Assembly (NCBI RefSeq): GCF_017114825.1
Contig: NZ_JADEVO010000018.1
Coordinates: 47,057 to 111,056, forward strand
Length of the DNA: 64,000 nucleotides
Source: Pseudomonas gregormendelii
GTDB taxonomy: Bacteria > Pseudomonadota > Gammaproteobacteria > Pseudomonadales > Pseudomonadaceae
Direction of reading: 5' to 3'
Part shown: positions 38,425 through 46,853 of the stretch, piece after piece
How the letters are laid out: every line of letters starts with the position of its first letter
Numbering within the stretch: position 1 is the stretch's first letter
Made by a program: the position numbers and the translations under genes
Notes under the pieces: generated by a model
What the model was told of the DNA's origin: nothing
Database searches by the model: none
Seen by the model: only the letters and a program-made list of their open reading frames with translations

Positions 38425-39525
38425 ATGAGTATCGAGACAACGGCCGCCATCGCCAAACCGGTGATTAACATCCGTCTGTTCACGATCCGGATCATTACCG
38501 CCGTGTCGTTGTTTGCCGTGCTGGGCAAGGCCAACGTCTGGCTCGACACCGCCACCAACAGCATCCTTGCCCTGGGTTATCGGGCGTTGTTATTGCTGCT
38601 GCCGTTGACGTTGCTGGTGCTGGGTCGTCGTTCCCTGAGCGTCACCTTGCTGTGCGCCGCCCTGGGGTTGGTGCTGCTGGCCGTCACCAGCAATCAGGGC
38701 ATGGTGATGTTCGCTGCGGCGCTGTTTGCCTATGGCATCGCGATTGCCGGGTACCTGATCAAGAGCGAAGCGGCGCAGACCAAGGAGGGCGCGGCCTACA
38801 ACCGTGTGGCGATGAACATGGGCAGCCTGCTGGCCGGGTTGATCCTGCTGTCGCCACTGCTGACCCCGCCCCTGTTTTTCCTCGGTGCCGCCAGCTTTGT
38901 CCTGCTGTGCGTGCCAATTGCCATGGGCGCGACCTTCACCACCCAGTCAGCAGCGGCGAGTCCGGTGACACAGGACGGCAGCGGCTGGCGCAACAAACTG
39001 CCGTGGGCGATCGCCGGCATCATCATGGGCATCAAGCTGTTTGCTGTGTTCTCGATTCTTCCACAAGCGATCTTGCTCGAAACTGGTGAGTTGCCAGCCT
39101 GGTACGGCCTGATGCTGATCCTCAACAGCGCGGTCGTGGTGTTTGCCCAGGTGCCGGTGATGAAACTCATCGAGCGCACGGGGCGCTTCAAGGTGCTCGC
39201 CGTGATCGGGATCATCGTCGCGGGCTTCGCGGTGCTCTCGTCTCCCGCGGCCTTTCATGTGGAAACCCTGATCGGCGCGTTGATCTGGGTGGCCTTGCTG
39301 TCCATCGCCGAGTGCGCCTTCAGCTACCTCGATTACTTCTCGGTCAAGCAGAACAACATGTTCGTCAAGGAAGTGTCCCTGGGCGTCGGCGCCGGGCTCA
39401 CGGTGCTGATCATGCGGGTGGTGCCGGCGCCCCATAACGCGTTGCTGCTGGCCGCCATCGGCGCGGGCGGGATTCTGGCGTGGTACTGGCTCAACCGCAC
39501 ATCCAACGCGGCGCTGCACGACTGA
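38425..39525 (+). CDS. MFS-like membrane transporter, first gene of the accessory cluster
   Basis: A 366-residue protein with about ten to twelve membrane helices and little soluble sequence, like a small MFS permease; family motifs are weak (S-A-V-V-V-F-A-Q-V-P-V-M-K-L-I-E-R-T-G resembles the MFS central loop). The ATG at 38425 has AGAGG 6 bases upstream; an in-frame ATG at 38377 lacks one. It probably exports the cluster product or imports its precursor. Confidence 0.75.
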   Translation: MSIETTAAIAKPVINIRLFTIRIITAVSLFAVLGKANVWLDTATNSILALGYRALLLLLPLTLLVLGRRSLSVTLLCAALGLVLLAVTSNQGMVMFAAALFAYGIAIAGYLIKSEAAQTKEGAAYNRVAMNMGSLLAGLILLSPLLTPPLFFLGAASFVLLCVPIAMGATFTTQSAAASPVTQDGSGWRNKLPWAIAGIIMGIKLFAVFSILPQAILLETGELPAWYGLMLILNSAVVVFAQVPVMKLIERTGRFKVLAVIGIIVAGFAVLSSPAAFHVETLIGALIWVALLSIAECAFSYLDYFSVKQNNMFVKEVSLGVGAGLTVLIMRVVPAPHNALLLAAIGAGGILAWYWLNRTSNAALHD

Positions 39526-39567
39526 GCCATTGCGGTTGCTTTTTTTGCTTCACAGGCAGGAGGTTTC

Positions 39568-40848
39568 ATGAAGACGACGTCATGCGTAGTAGTGGTCGGG
39601 TACAACGGCAACCGGGTTCACGATATCCAGAAGCTGCGCGACCTCTGCAAGACGCTCTACAACGCAAGGCTGATCCTGGTGGTCGAGCGCATTGCCCCTG
39701 ATGACGACCAGGTGGCGGACCACGTCTGCAGCGCTTCAATGGCGCCCGAGGATGTAACCGATTCCTTGGAACTGGTGGTGGGCTGCCTGGCGGTCGATCG
39801 CTGGAAACTGATCGGCGTGCTGCCGTTTTCCGACCGCGGGGTGTTGCTCGGCGCGGCCCTGGCCAGTCATTACGGCCTCCCGGGCATCACGCCCAACGAA
39901 GCACGGGCGGGGCTGGACAAGCAGATTTTCCGCAAGCTCGAAGCAACCTCCAGCACAGCTCCCGAAGATTACCGTCCCGTATTTTCAACCCGTGTCGAGA
40001 GCCTGGCAGAACTGCGCCAGCGGGTCGTCGAACTGGGCGGCAGGGCGTTCATCAAGCCCGCCTGTGAAGGTGCAAGTCGCGGCTGCCGGGTGATCCATCA
40101 CCCGTCCGAATGCGACGAGGCGTGGCAGGCACTCAAGTCTTATCGCAGTGGCGGCATCGTGCTTGAAGAATTGGTTCGCGATGCTCGGGAGTACAGCTGG
40201 GACTACGTGGCCGGCAGCACCTGGATCACCGAAAAAACCACGACCGAAGGCGCCTTCCGGGCCGAGATCCAGCAGGTGGTGCCTGCGCCGTTGCAGGGTG
40301 ATGCCCAGGCTCGCCTGGCAGCGGCGGGGCGGCACATGTCGGGGCTGGTCTCCTTGGACAACGGTGCCTACCACAACGAAATCTTCCTGCGCCCTGAGCA
40401 ACTCACTTCGGCGGTAGAAACCAACATGCGCCCTGGCGGCATGCACATCTGGGACCTGGCGCGCATTGCCTTTGTCGACTTCGACCCATGGGAGCGCTGG
40501 GTGAGGTGGGCCGTGGAGGGCCAGTGCGAGCGACAGGATCCGGTCGCGCGGGGTTATTGCGGCATTCGCCTGCTCAGGGCGCCGGGCGGTGGCCTGTTAC
40601 GTGACCTGCCAGACATCGACGCCGTGGCACGGATGCTCGGCATCGAGTTGGTGGCGGCCGTGTATGAGCGGCGCATCGGCGACTCGGTGTCGGCGCTGGT
40701 CAAGGACAACACTTCATTTATCGGCCACATCGTCCTGTTCAACAAGGACTACGAGCAACTCACCAGTGACTTGTTGCGTCTGGCCGAGGCGGTTGAAGTG
40801 CGCATGGAAGTCGCCTGTCTGGCGCCGCCCGCCAGAGCGATGGGCTGA
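39568..40848 (+). CDS. ATP-grasp domain ligase
   Basis: A 426-residue ATP-grasp protein: an N-terminal pre-grasp region, a central domain with R-A-F-I-K-P-A-C-E-G-A-S-R-G (ATP-binding Lys and glycine-rich loop) near 160, an L-E-E-L hinge near 200, and E-T-N-M-R-P-G-G with metal-binding Glu/Asn near 285. Relatives join a carboxylate to an amine through an acyl phosphate (dipeptide ligases, BacD/LysX-like). It probably makes an amide or peptide bond in the cluster product. It lies 42 bases after the transporter. Confidence 0.85.
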   Translation: MKTTSCVVVVGYNGNRVHDIQKLRDLCKTLYNARLILVVERIAPDDDQVADHVCSASMAPEDVTDSLELVVGCLAVDRWKLIGVLPFSDRGVLLGAALASHYGLPGITPNEARAGLDKQIFRKLEATSSTAPEDYRPVFSTRVESLAELRQRVVELGGRAFIKPACEGASRGCRVIHHPSECDEAWQALKSYRSGGIVLEELVRDAREYSWDYVAGSTWITEKTTTEGAFRAEIQQVVPAPLQGDAQARLAAAGRHMSGLVSLDNGAYHNEIFLRPEQLTSAVETNMRPGGMHIWDLARIAFVDFDPWERWVRWAVEGQCERQDPVARGYCGIRLLRAPGGGLLRDLPDIDAVARMLGIELVAAVYERRIGDSVSALVKDNTSFIGHIVLFNKDYEQLTSDLLRLAEAVEVRMEVACLAPPARAMG

Positions 40849-40875
40849 ACACGATTTGATTGAGAGGTAATACCC

Positions 40876-41370
40876 ATGTTTGAACACACAACCTGTGATG
40901 AGCGCTTCCTCACCCTCGCCAAGGAGTTGGGTTACGACATCTATGGCGAAAACACCGCCGGCGGCCACTACGCGCCCTTGGTCCGGCACCATGATGAGCT
41001 GTACATCAGCGGCATGGTGCCGCGCATGAATGGCAAGATCCAATACCCCGGACGGGTTGGCCTGGAGCTCAGCCTCAGTGATGCCCAGGCAGCCGCCAGC
41101 ATCAGTGCCATGCGCGGGCTGGCGTTGATAGTGGATGCCATCGGCTCGCTGGATAAAATCAAGTCGCTGGTGCGGGTCACTGTGTACGTGAAATCCACTG
41201 CGGACTTTGTCGACCTAAGTGAAGTGGCCAATGGCGCATCGGACGTCTTCAGTCATGTGCTGGGGGATGCGGGTAAACATACAAGAACCACAGTTGGGGT
41301 TTATCAGTTGCCAAAGAATGCGGCGGTGGAAGTGGACATGATCGCAGCCTTGCGGCCTTCTGCGTTATAA
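40876..41370 (+). CDS. RidA family protein
   Basis: A 164-residue RidA/YjgF protein of the longer subgroup (Rid2/3-like). Visible are L-Y-I-S-G-M-V-P, V-R-V-T-V-Y-V-K with the conserved Arg, and the C-terminal H-T-R-T-T-V-G-V..L-P..A-V-E-V-D-M-I-A. Canonical RidA hydrolyses reactive enamines/imines formed by PLP enzymes; with aminotransferase and aminomutase genes in the same cluster a clean-up or catalytic role is plausible. Confidence 0.88.
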   Translation: MFEHTTCDERFLTLAKELGYDIYGENTAGGHYAPLVRHHDELYISGMVPRMNGKIQYPGRVGLELSLSDAQAAASISAMRGLALIVDAIGSLDKIKSLVRVTVYVKSTADFVDLSEVANGASDVFSHVLGDAGKHTRTTVGVYQLPKNAAVEVDMIAALRPSAL

Positions 41371-41451
41371 GCGCGGCGTGTTGGGTTTACAGTGTCGATG
41401 GCTTCACCTATTGTTCGGTGAATGACGTCGACATCAAGTTGGAATGCGCGA

Positions 41452-41919
41452 ATGAATAATGTTCAAGGTGCGTTTTTTTCATATGACGAGTTTCGTCAGA
41501 GTTTGCATCAGCCGCCCCAGAGTGCGCGGGTATGGACGAGCGATAAACTTGCTGCAATGCGCGAAAGTCTTGCGGGCAGCGAAGTCGATATCGTCGCATT
41601 GGCCCACGACAACAGCCTCGAAGGCTGCAAGTTGACACCGGGTGTGGCGGTGTCCATGCAATGGTTGAAACCCGGCGCTGTGTTGAATGGCCACGCCCAT
41701 GGCTGGTGGCATCTGTTTGTCATACAGGCCGGCAGCGGCCTGCTGACCATGGGCGAGGATGACGAGGTGCGCGCCAGCACCGGCGACGTCCTGCTGGTGC
41801 CCGCCTGGACCCGACATGGCTTCGTCAACACCAGCGCCACCGAGTCGATGGCCATGCTCAACATGAGCAATATGCCGCAGTTGGCGTTGCTTTCCAGTAT
41901 GGCTACCGCAGTGAGCTGA
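41452..41919 (+). CDS. Cupin domain protein
   Basis: A 155-residue single cupin. Motif 1, G-A-V-L-N-G-H-A-H-G-W-W-H, supplies His ligands; motif 2, G-D-V-L-L-V-P-A-W-T-R-H-G, supplies the last His, so a metal site is likely. It may be a small dioxygenase, isomerase or sensor. The ATG at 41452 (M-N-N-V-Q) has GGA 8 bases upstream; the ATG at 41422 adds ten residues and cannot be excluded. A terminator follows. Confidence 0.72.
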   Translation: MNNVQGAFFSYDEFRQSLHQPPQSARVWTSDKLAAMRESLAGSEVDIVALAHDNSLEGCKLTPGVAVSMQWLKPGAVLNGHAHGWWHLFVIQAGSGLLTMGEDDEVRASTGDVLLVPAWTRHGFVNTSATESMAMLNMSNMPQLALLSSMATAVS

Positions 41920-41956
41920 GCCACGACAACCCCCATACTCTGTTTGCTGTCCTTCC

Positions 41957-41988
41957 GGGAGTCCGCATTAGCCGACTCCCTTTTTTTG
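41957..41988 (+). terminator. Terminator inside the accessory cluster
   Basis: GGGAGTC, ten-base loop, GACTCCC, then TTTTTTTGTTTTTG, 38 bases after the cupin stop. It divides the ten genes into two transcription units. Confidence 0.85.
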
Positions 41989-42010
41989 TTTTTGTATTGT
42001 CCGATGCGCG

Positions 42011-42122
42011 ATTTCTGTATCCGTGTAAACAGATAATTTCTGTATCTGTTCAGTGCGTGAGCAACTATCTAGCATCGACTCCAGTGCAACGGATTAATAG
42101 TCTTGATGCAAGGGAGTGGTCC
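42011..42122 (+). promoter_or_regulatory. Promoter region of the second cluster unit, with a direct repeat
   Basis: ATTTCTGTATC occurs at 42011 and again at 42036, 25 bp apart, in an A+T-rich stretch between the terminator and the GST gene. MocR-type regulators commonly bind direct repeats, so either of the two flanking MocR proteins could act here. Inference from layout only. Confidence 0.45.
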
Positions 42123-42767
42123 ATGGAAAGTGCAAAGATAAAGTTGTACGTAGGGGCGGATTTTGTCAGTGCTTTTGCCATGTCGGCATTTGTGGCGCTG
42201 AAAGAAAAACAACTTCCGTTTGAATGTGTAACCCTCGATTTGAAAAATAGAGAGAACTATCAGGCGAGTTATCGAGACCTGTCGATGACTTGCAAGATAC
42301 CTACCCTGGTCCACGAAGACTTCGCGCTTTCAGAGTCTTCGGCCATTGCCGAATACCTGGACGAAGTCGCGCCCGAGGGCCGAAAACTGTTCCCTGCAGA
42401 CACCCGGCTGCGCGCCCGGGCCCGCCAGCTTCAAGCCTGGTTACGCAGCGACCTGCTGATCATTCGCCGGGAGCGTCCGGCAGATCTCATCTACTTCGGA
42501 ACAAAAGACACGCCCCTGTCCGAGGAGGCCCTGGTGGCTGTGGATCGATTGTACTTCGTGGCCGATCGCCTGCTCAAAGGCGGCGCTGATCACCTGTTCG
42601 GTGACTGGAGCATCGCTGACACCGACCTGGCAATCATGCTCAACCGCTTGCTTGCCAATGGCGATCATGTGCCAGCGCGACTTGCCGCCTATGTTCGCCG
42701 GCAGTGGGACCGCGACAGCGTGCGGGCGTGGCTGGACATCGAGCGCACAGCACCGACTGCCCATTAA
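42123..42767 (+). CDS. Glutathione S-transferase-like protein (YfcF type)
   Basis: A 214-residue GST: thioredoxin-like N-domain (residues about 1-85, with K-I-P-T-L-V-H and the Glu-Ser-Ser glutathione motif L-S-E-S-S-A-I-A-E-Y-L) and an all-helical C-domain. Closest to YfcF-like transferases. The ATG at 42123 has GGGAG 6 bases upstream; the open frame extends to 41997 without a ribosome site. In the pathway it could conjugate, isomerise or protect. Confidence 0.85.
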   Translation: MESAKIKLYVGADFVSAFAMSAFVALKEKQLPFECVTLDLKNRENYQASYRDLSMTCKIPTLVHEDFALSESSAIAEYLDEVAPEGRKLFPADTRLRARARQLQAWLRSDLLIIRRERPADLIYFGTKDTPLSEEALVAVDRLYFVADRLLKGGADHLFGDWSIADTDLAIMLNRLLANGDHVPARLAAYVRRQWDRDSVRAWLDIERTAPTAH

Positions 42768-42796
42768 CTCGTCAGGAATTCATCGGGAGCGCGGCC

Positions 42797-44137
42797 ATGC
42801 AGGGAATGTCGGAGCTGCACAGATACAAGCCCTATAACGCCCGGACCATCCGCGAGACGCCGTACTGGCACAGGCTCACGCCAGCGTTACGGGAAGCCAT
42901 GGACGTGGTCGCGCGGGTGATGCCATTTCGCACCAACGAATACGTGCTCGGAACATTGATCGACTGGGACAGCATTCCCGACGATCCGATTTTGCGCATG
43001 ACTTTCCCCCACCCGGACATGCTGTTGCCGCAGGAGTATGCGTCGCTCAAGCAACTGATCGAGCAGGACGACGCTGCGGCCATCAAGCGCCGGATCGAAG
43101 CGATTTGGCTGCGCATGAACCCCCATCCAGCCGGCCAGTTGACCCATAACGGCGCAAGCCTGGGCGGTAAAGTCCTGCCGGGCATTCAGCACAAGTACCG
43201 GGAAACCGTGCTGTTCTTCCCTGGCGCCGGCCAGACCTGTCACGCGTACTGCACCTTCTGTTTTCGCTGGGCGCAGTTCATCGGTGAAGAAGAACTCAAG
43301 TTCAACGCCCGTGAGTCCCAGGAACTGGTGAGTTACCTGCGGGTGCACACCGAAGTCACTGACGTGCTGATCACCGGCGGTGACCCGATGATCATGAACA
43401 CTCGCTCGCTGGCCGGCTACATCGAGCCGCTGCTGGAGTTACCGCACCTGCGCAGTATCCGCATCGGTACCAAGTCGGTGGCTTACTGGCCGCAGCGGTT
43501 CGTCAGCGACAAGGATGCCCCCGAGCTGCTGGCACTGTTCCGGCGAATCGTCGCGGCAGGCAAGCACTTGTCTGTGATGGGGCATTACAACCACCCGGTC
43601 GAGCTGCGCCAGGACATCGCCCGCCAGGCCGTCGAACGCATTCGCTCCACCGGCGCCGTGTTGCGCATGCAGGCGCCGGTGATCCGCCATATCAACGAAA
43701 ACCCCGCCGATTGGGCCGAGCTCTGGACCGAAGGCGTGCGACTTGGCGCGGTGCCCTATTACATGTTCGTCGAGCGCGACACCGGCCCTCGTCATTACTT
43801 CGCGATGCCGCTGGCCCGGGCCTTCGAGATATTCCAGGCGGCCTATCGCAGCGTGTCCGGGCTGGCCCGTACGGTGCGGGGGCCCTCCATGAGCACTTTC
43901 TACGGCAAGGTTCTGATCAACGGGATTGAAACCGTGGCCGGAGAAAAAGTCTTCGTGTTGCAGTTTCTCCAGGCCCGAAATCCGCAATGGGTGCTGCGCA
44001 CCTTTCATGCGCAATTCGATCCCCACGCCAGCTGGTTCGATGACCTGCGCCCAGCCTTTGGCGAGCAGCGATTCTTTTTTCAGGACGAGCCGCTGACTGC
44101 GCCCGAATTGATACCGGTCCTGCTGGAAACGGCGTAG
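42797..44137 (+). CDS. KamA-family radical SAM aminomutase-like protein
   Basis: A 446-residue relative of lysine 2,3-aminomutase. The iron-sulfur motif C148-x3-C152-x2-C155 (C-H-A-Y-C-T-F-C), G-G-D-P for SAM, and a PLP-Lys candidate Lys371 in G-P-S-M-S-T-F-Y-G-K-V are present. KamA enzymes move an alpha-amino group to the beta carbon using SAM, a 4Fe-4S cluster and PLP. The sequence around Lys371 differs from the usual P-G-G-G-G-K, so the substrate may differ from lysine. GGGAG lies 7 bases before the ATG at 42797. Central enzyme of the cluster. Confidence 0.87.
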   Translation: MQGMSELHRYKPYNARTIRETPYWHRLTPALREAMDVVARVMPFRTNEYVLGTLIDWDSIPDDPILRMTFPHPDMLLPQEYASLKQLIEQDDAAAIKRRIEAIWLRMNPHPAGQLTHNGASLGGKVLPGIQHKYRETVLFFPGAGQTCHAYCTFCFRWAQFIGEEELKFNARESQELVSYLRVHTEVTDVLITGGDPMIMNTRSLAGYIEPLLELPHLRSIRIGTKSVAYWPQRFVSDKDAPELLALFRRIVAAGKHLSVMGHYNHPVELRQDIARQAVERIRSTGAVLRMQAPVIRHINENPADWAELWTEGVRLGAVPYYMFVERDTGPRHYFAMPLARAFEIFQAAYRSVSGLARTVRGPSMSTFYGKVLINGIETVAGEKVFVLQFLQARNPQWVLRTFHAQFDPHASWFDDLRPAFGEQRFFFQDEPLTAPELIPVLLETA

Positions 44138-44161
44138 GACGATTCACCAGGAGATATGGAC

Positions 44162-45037
44162 ATGAGTGGCATCCCGTTTGATCAGCGCGAAGGGCTTATC
44201 TGGCTCGACGGCGAGTTCGTCGAATGGTCCCAGGCGCGCTTGCATGTGTTGACCCATGGTTTGCATTACGCGAGCACCGTGTACGAAGGCGAGCGTGTGT
44301 ACAACGGCAGGATCTTTAAGCTGCGCGAACACAGCGAGCGGTTGTATCGCTCGGCACAATTGATGGATTTCGTGATTCCCTATGAGCTGGCCGAACTGGA
44401 AGCGGCCAGCCATGAGCTGCTGCAGCGCAATAACGTGGTCGACGGATACGTGCGGCCGGTGGCGTGGCGTGGCAGCGAAATGATCTCGACTTCGGCTCGC
44501 TTCAACCGCGTGCACCTGGCGATCGCCTGCTGGCAATGGCCGAGTTACTTCGACCCGGCAGGGCACATGGGCGGCATTCGCCTGAAGACCGCCGACTGGC
44601 GCCGGCCGCCCCCCAGCAGCAGCCCGTTCGAAGCCAAGGCTTCGGGGCATTACCAGATCGCTACCCTGAGCAAACACGATGCAGAAAACAACGGCTTTCA
44701 CGATGCGCTGATGCTCGACTGGCGCGGCCATGTCGCCGAGGCCACCAGCGCCAACGTGTTTTTCGTCAAGGACCGGACGCTGCACACCCCGCTGCCCGAC
44801 TGCTTCCTCAACGGAATCACCCGCCAGACCGTAATCGAATTGGCCGGGGCGCTGGATTACCAGGTGGTCGAGCGCACGATTCTTCCTACCGAGCTCGGCG
44901 ACTTCGAGGAGTGTTTTCTGACGGGCACCGCTGCCGAAATCACCCCCGTGCGCAGCATTGATGAGCAGCGCTATCGCCCGGGCAACGCCTGTCGCGAATT
45001 CATTGCCGCCTACACCGCCACCGTCAACGCCGGATAA
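44162..45037 (+). CDS. Class IV aminotransferase (branched-chain / D-amino-acid type)
   Basis: A 291-residue fold-type IV PLP enzyme. G-L-H-Y-A-S-T-V-Y-E-G-E-R opens the domain; the PLP Lys is in A-K-A-S-G-H-Y; A-E-A-T-S-A-N-V-F-F-V-K and N-G-I-T-R-Q-T-V are standard. It resembles IlvE, but lies in a secondary-metabolism-like cluster, so it may make or use an unusual amino acid. The ATG at 44162 has AGGAG 8 bases upstream; the ATG at 44156 is too close to it. Confidence 0.88.
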   Translation: MSGIPFDQREGLIWLDGEFVEWSQARLHVLTHGLHYASTVYEGERVYNGRIFKLREHSERLYRSAQLMDFVIPYELAELEAASHELLQRNNVVDGYVRPVAWRGSEMISTSARFNRVHLAIACWQWPSYFDPAGHMGGIRLKTADWRRPPPSSSPFEAKASGHYQIATLSKHDAENNGFHDALMLDWRGHVAEATSANVFFVKDRTLHTPLPDCFLNGITRQTVIELAGALDYQVVERTILPTELGDFEECFLTGTAAEITPVRSIDEQRYRPGNACREFIAAYTATVNAG

Positions 45038-45055
45038 ACCGCCAGGAATCTCACC

Positions 45056-45811
45056 ATGTCCGATCAAGGGATTGCATTCAAAGCTGATGTTTCACTGGGC
45101 CACCGCCACGAAGAATTATCGGCACGGGGCTGGACAGTACTGACCGCCGACGAATTTGACGATGACGTGGTCGGCACACTGCAGCAGTTCGGTCCGATCA
45201 TTCCGCAGTTCAACGGCCAGACGGCGTTCGCGATCACGCGCAAGCCGGGCTACGAAGACCTGCCGTACTCCCAGAGCATGAACGGTATCGGCCCGCACAC
45301 CGAGGCGCCGGTCTATGCTCCGCCGCCACGTTACCTGGCATTGCATTGTCATCAACAGGCGACCTGCGGCGGCGGCCATACGGGGCTGGTCGACGGCTAC
45401 CAGTTCCTGGCATTGCTGGAACGCACCGAGCCGCAGTTGCACCAGTGGCTTGTCGAGACGCCAGTGGAGTTCGTGGCTACGGCCAAGCCTGGGGAGGCCG
45501 CGCAACGGCGGGTTAAGGAATACATCCTGACGCCGACGCAGGACGGTGACATCTTGCGCTTCAGCTACAACCAGTTTCACTACGGCGACGTCAATCCTTG
45601 CAAAGAGGATCTGCAGCAGTCGCTGGTGGCCAACAGCCCCTCGCCGCTGGCGCGGTTCGCGGTGCTGGGGGAAGCGTACTTTCTGGAGCACAACACCCCG
45701 GTGTTGATCCCTGACGGCTGCCTGCTGATTTGGGACAACTGGCGGATGATCCACGCCCGCAGTCGATACAATGACCCGGCGCGCAACCTGACCCGCTATT
45801 GGCTGGCCTGA
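45056..45811 (+). CDS. Fe(II)/2-oxoglutarate-dependent oxygenase (TauD/clavaminate synthase-like)
   Basis: A 251-residue protein with the double-stranded beta-helix pattern of TauD-like oxygenases. The iron ligands are H81-x-E83 (G-P-H-T-E-A-P; Glu in place of the common Asp, as in clavaminate synthase-like enzymes) and His233 in M-I-H-A-R-S-R-Y, with a C-terminal Arg for 2-oxoglutarate. It probably hydroxylates or desaturates an amino-acid intermediate. It lies 18 bases after the aminotransferase. Confidence 0.82.
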   Translation: MSDQGIAFKADVSLGHRHEELSARGWTVLTADEFDDDVVGTLQQFGPIIPQFNGQTAFAITRKPGYEDLPYSQSMNGIGPHTEAPVYAPPPRYLALHCHQQATCGGGHTGLVDGYQFLALLERTEPQLHQWLVETPVEFVATAKPGEAAQRRVKEYILTPTQDGDILRFSYNQFHYGDVNPCKEDLQQSLVANSPSPLARFAVLGEAYFLEHNTPVLIPDGCLLIWDNWRMIHARSRYNDPARNLTRYWLA

Positions 45812-45837
45812 ATTTTCCGGCGCCATTCATTCTATTT

Positions 45838-45859
45838 GCGTACCCCTGGGTGGGTACGC
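45838..45859. promoter_or_regulatory. Inverted repeat between the two oxygenase genes
   Basis: GCGTACCC (45838-45845), six bases, GGGTACGC (45852-45859), in the 67-bp gap before the diiron gene, 20 bases from its ATG. It overlaps a GTACGCGTAC palindrome. It could be an operator or an mRNA hairpin controlling the last two genes. Confidence 0.45.
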
Positions 45860-45878
45860 GTACAACAGGTAACGCGTT

Positions 45879-46838
45879 ATGCAAACAGCCATCGAGATCG
45901 CCAAAGTCGATCATCAATTGATCGTGCGGCTCAACCAGGCGTGGACCAAACGAGCCACGGTGTGTGCGCCGGACAAGTGGCAGGCCGGCGAAGCCTTCGA
46001 CCCTGCGCGTCCGGATTACCCGGAGTGCATGGTGCCGTTTTTCCAGCACCCGAAATTCCAGGCCCTGAGCGACGAGCTCAAAAGCAGCGTGCTGACCTGG
46101 GGCTGGATCGGCTACAACCTGCGCACGGTCACTGCCGAAGAGCACGTGGTAAACCCAGCATTGAGCGTCATCGCCAATCAATACCTGGGGCAGCATGACT
46201 GGCATTTTCGCGAGGCGATGCAGCAGACGCTGATCGACGAGCACTACCACACGCTGATGCACCTGCGTGCGATCGAGCGCACCCGGGTCGACCGCGCGCT
46301 GGACCAGACGCTGGACTTGCCGCCGTCGGTCACCTATCTGCGGCTGCTGGCGCTGCGCGAAGCGTTGCCCGAACAGTGGCAGCGGGACCTGGCCTCCATC
46401 ACTTTTGCAGTGGTGGCCGAAATCAGCGTCAATGCCTACCTGGATCTATTGGCGGACGATCAGAGCATCCAGCCGCAAAACCGTCGCGTGGCCGAGCTGC
46501 ACAATCGTGACGAGTATGCCCACAGCAAGGTCCTGGCCGAGGTGGCCAAGGTCATGTACGGGAACATGCAGCCGCCGCAGCGGGAATTTTTCGCCCGTAC
46601 GTTGTCCGTGGCCCTGAGTGCCTTTGTCGCCCAGGACTACTCGATGTGGGAAGCGATCCTGACTCAACTGGGGGTTGAGGACGCGGCGCTGATCATCGCC
46701 GACACCCGTGAGAGCAACCGTAACGCGACCATCATGCGCGACTACAGCGGGCTCCAGCGTCTGGCCGAGGACCTGGGTATCACCGGGCAAATCGATTTCG
46801 ACTTCCGACCGACGCTCAAGAACGCCTCGGTGGCCTGA
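45879..46838 (+). CDS. AurF-like diiron N-oxygenase
   Basis: A 319-residue all-helical protein with both hallmark motifs E-X(28-37)-D-E-x-x-H of p-aminobenzoate N-oxygenase AurF: Glu87 with D120-E121-x-x-H124, and Glu181 with D211-E212-x-x-H215. AurF relatives oxidise amines to hydroxylamine, nitroso or nitro groups, or cleave bonds, with a mu-oxo diiron centre. Here the likely substrate is the amine of an intermediate made by the aminomutase or aminotransferase. Function inferred from motifs. Confidence 0.82.
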   Translation: MQTAIEIAKVDHQLIVRLNQAWTKRATVCAPDKWQAGEAFDPARPDYPECMVPFFQHPKFQALSDELKSSVLTWGWIGYNLRTVTAEEHVVNPALSVIANQYLGQHDWHFREAMQQTLIDEHYHTLMHLRAIERTRVDRALDQTLDLPPSVTYLRLLALREALPEQWQRDLASITFAVVAEISVNAYLDLLADDQSIQPQNRRVAELHNRDEYAHSKVLAEVAKVMYGNMQPPQREFFARTLSVALSAFVAQDYSMWEAILTQLGVEDAALIIADTRESNRNATIMRDYSGLQRLAEDLGITGQIDFDFRPTLKNASVA

Positions 46839-46853
46839 ACCAGGAGCTGCCCC

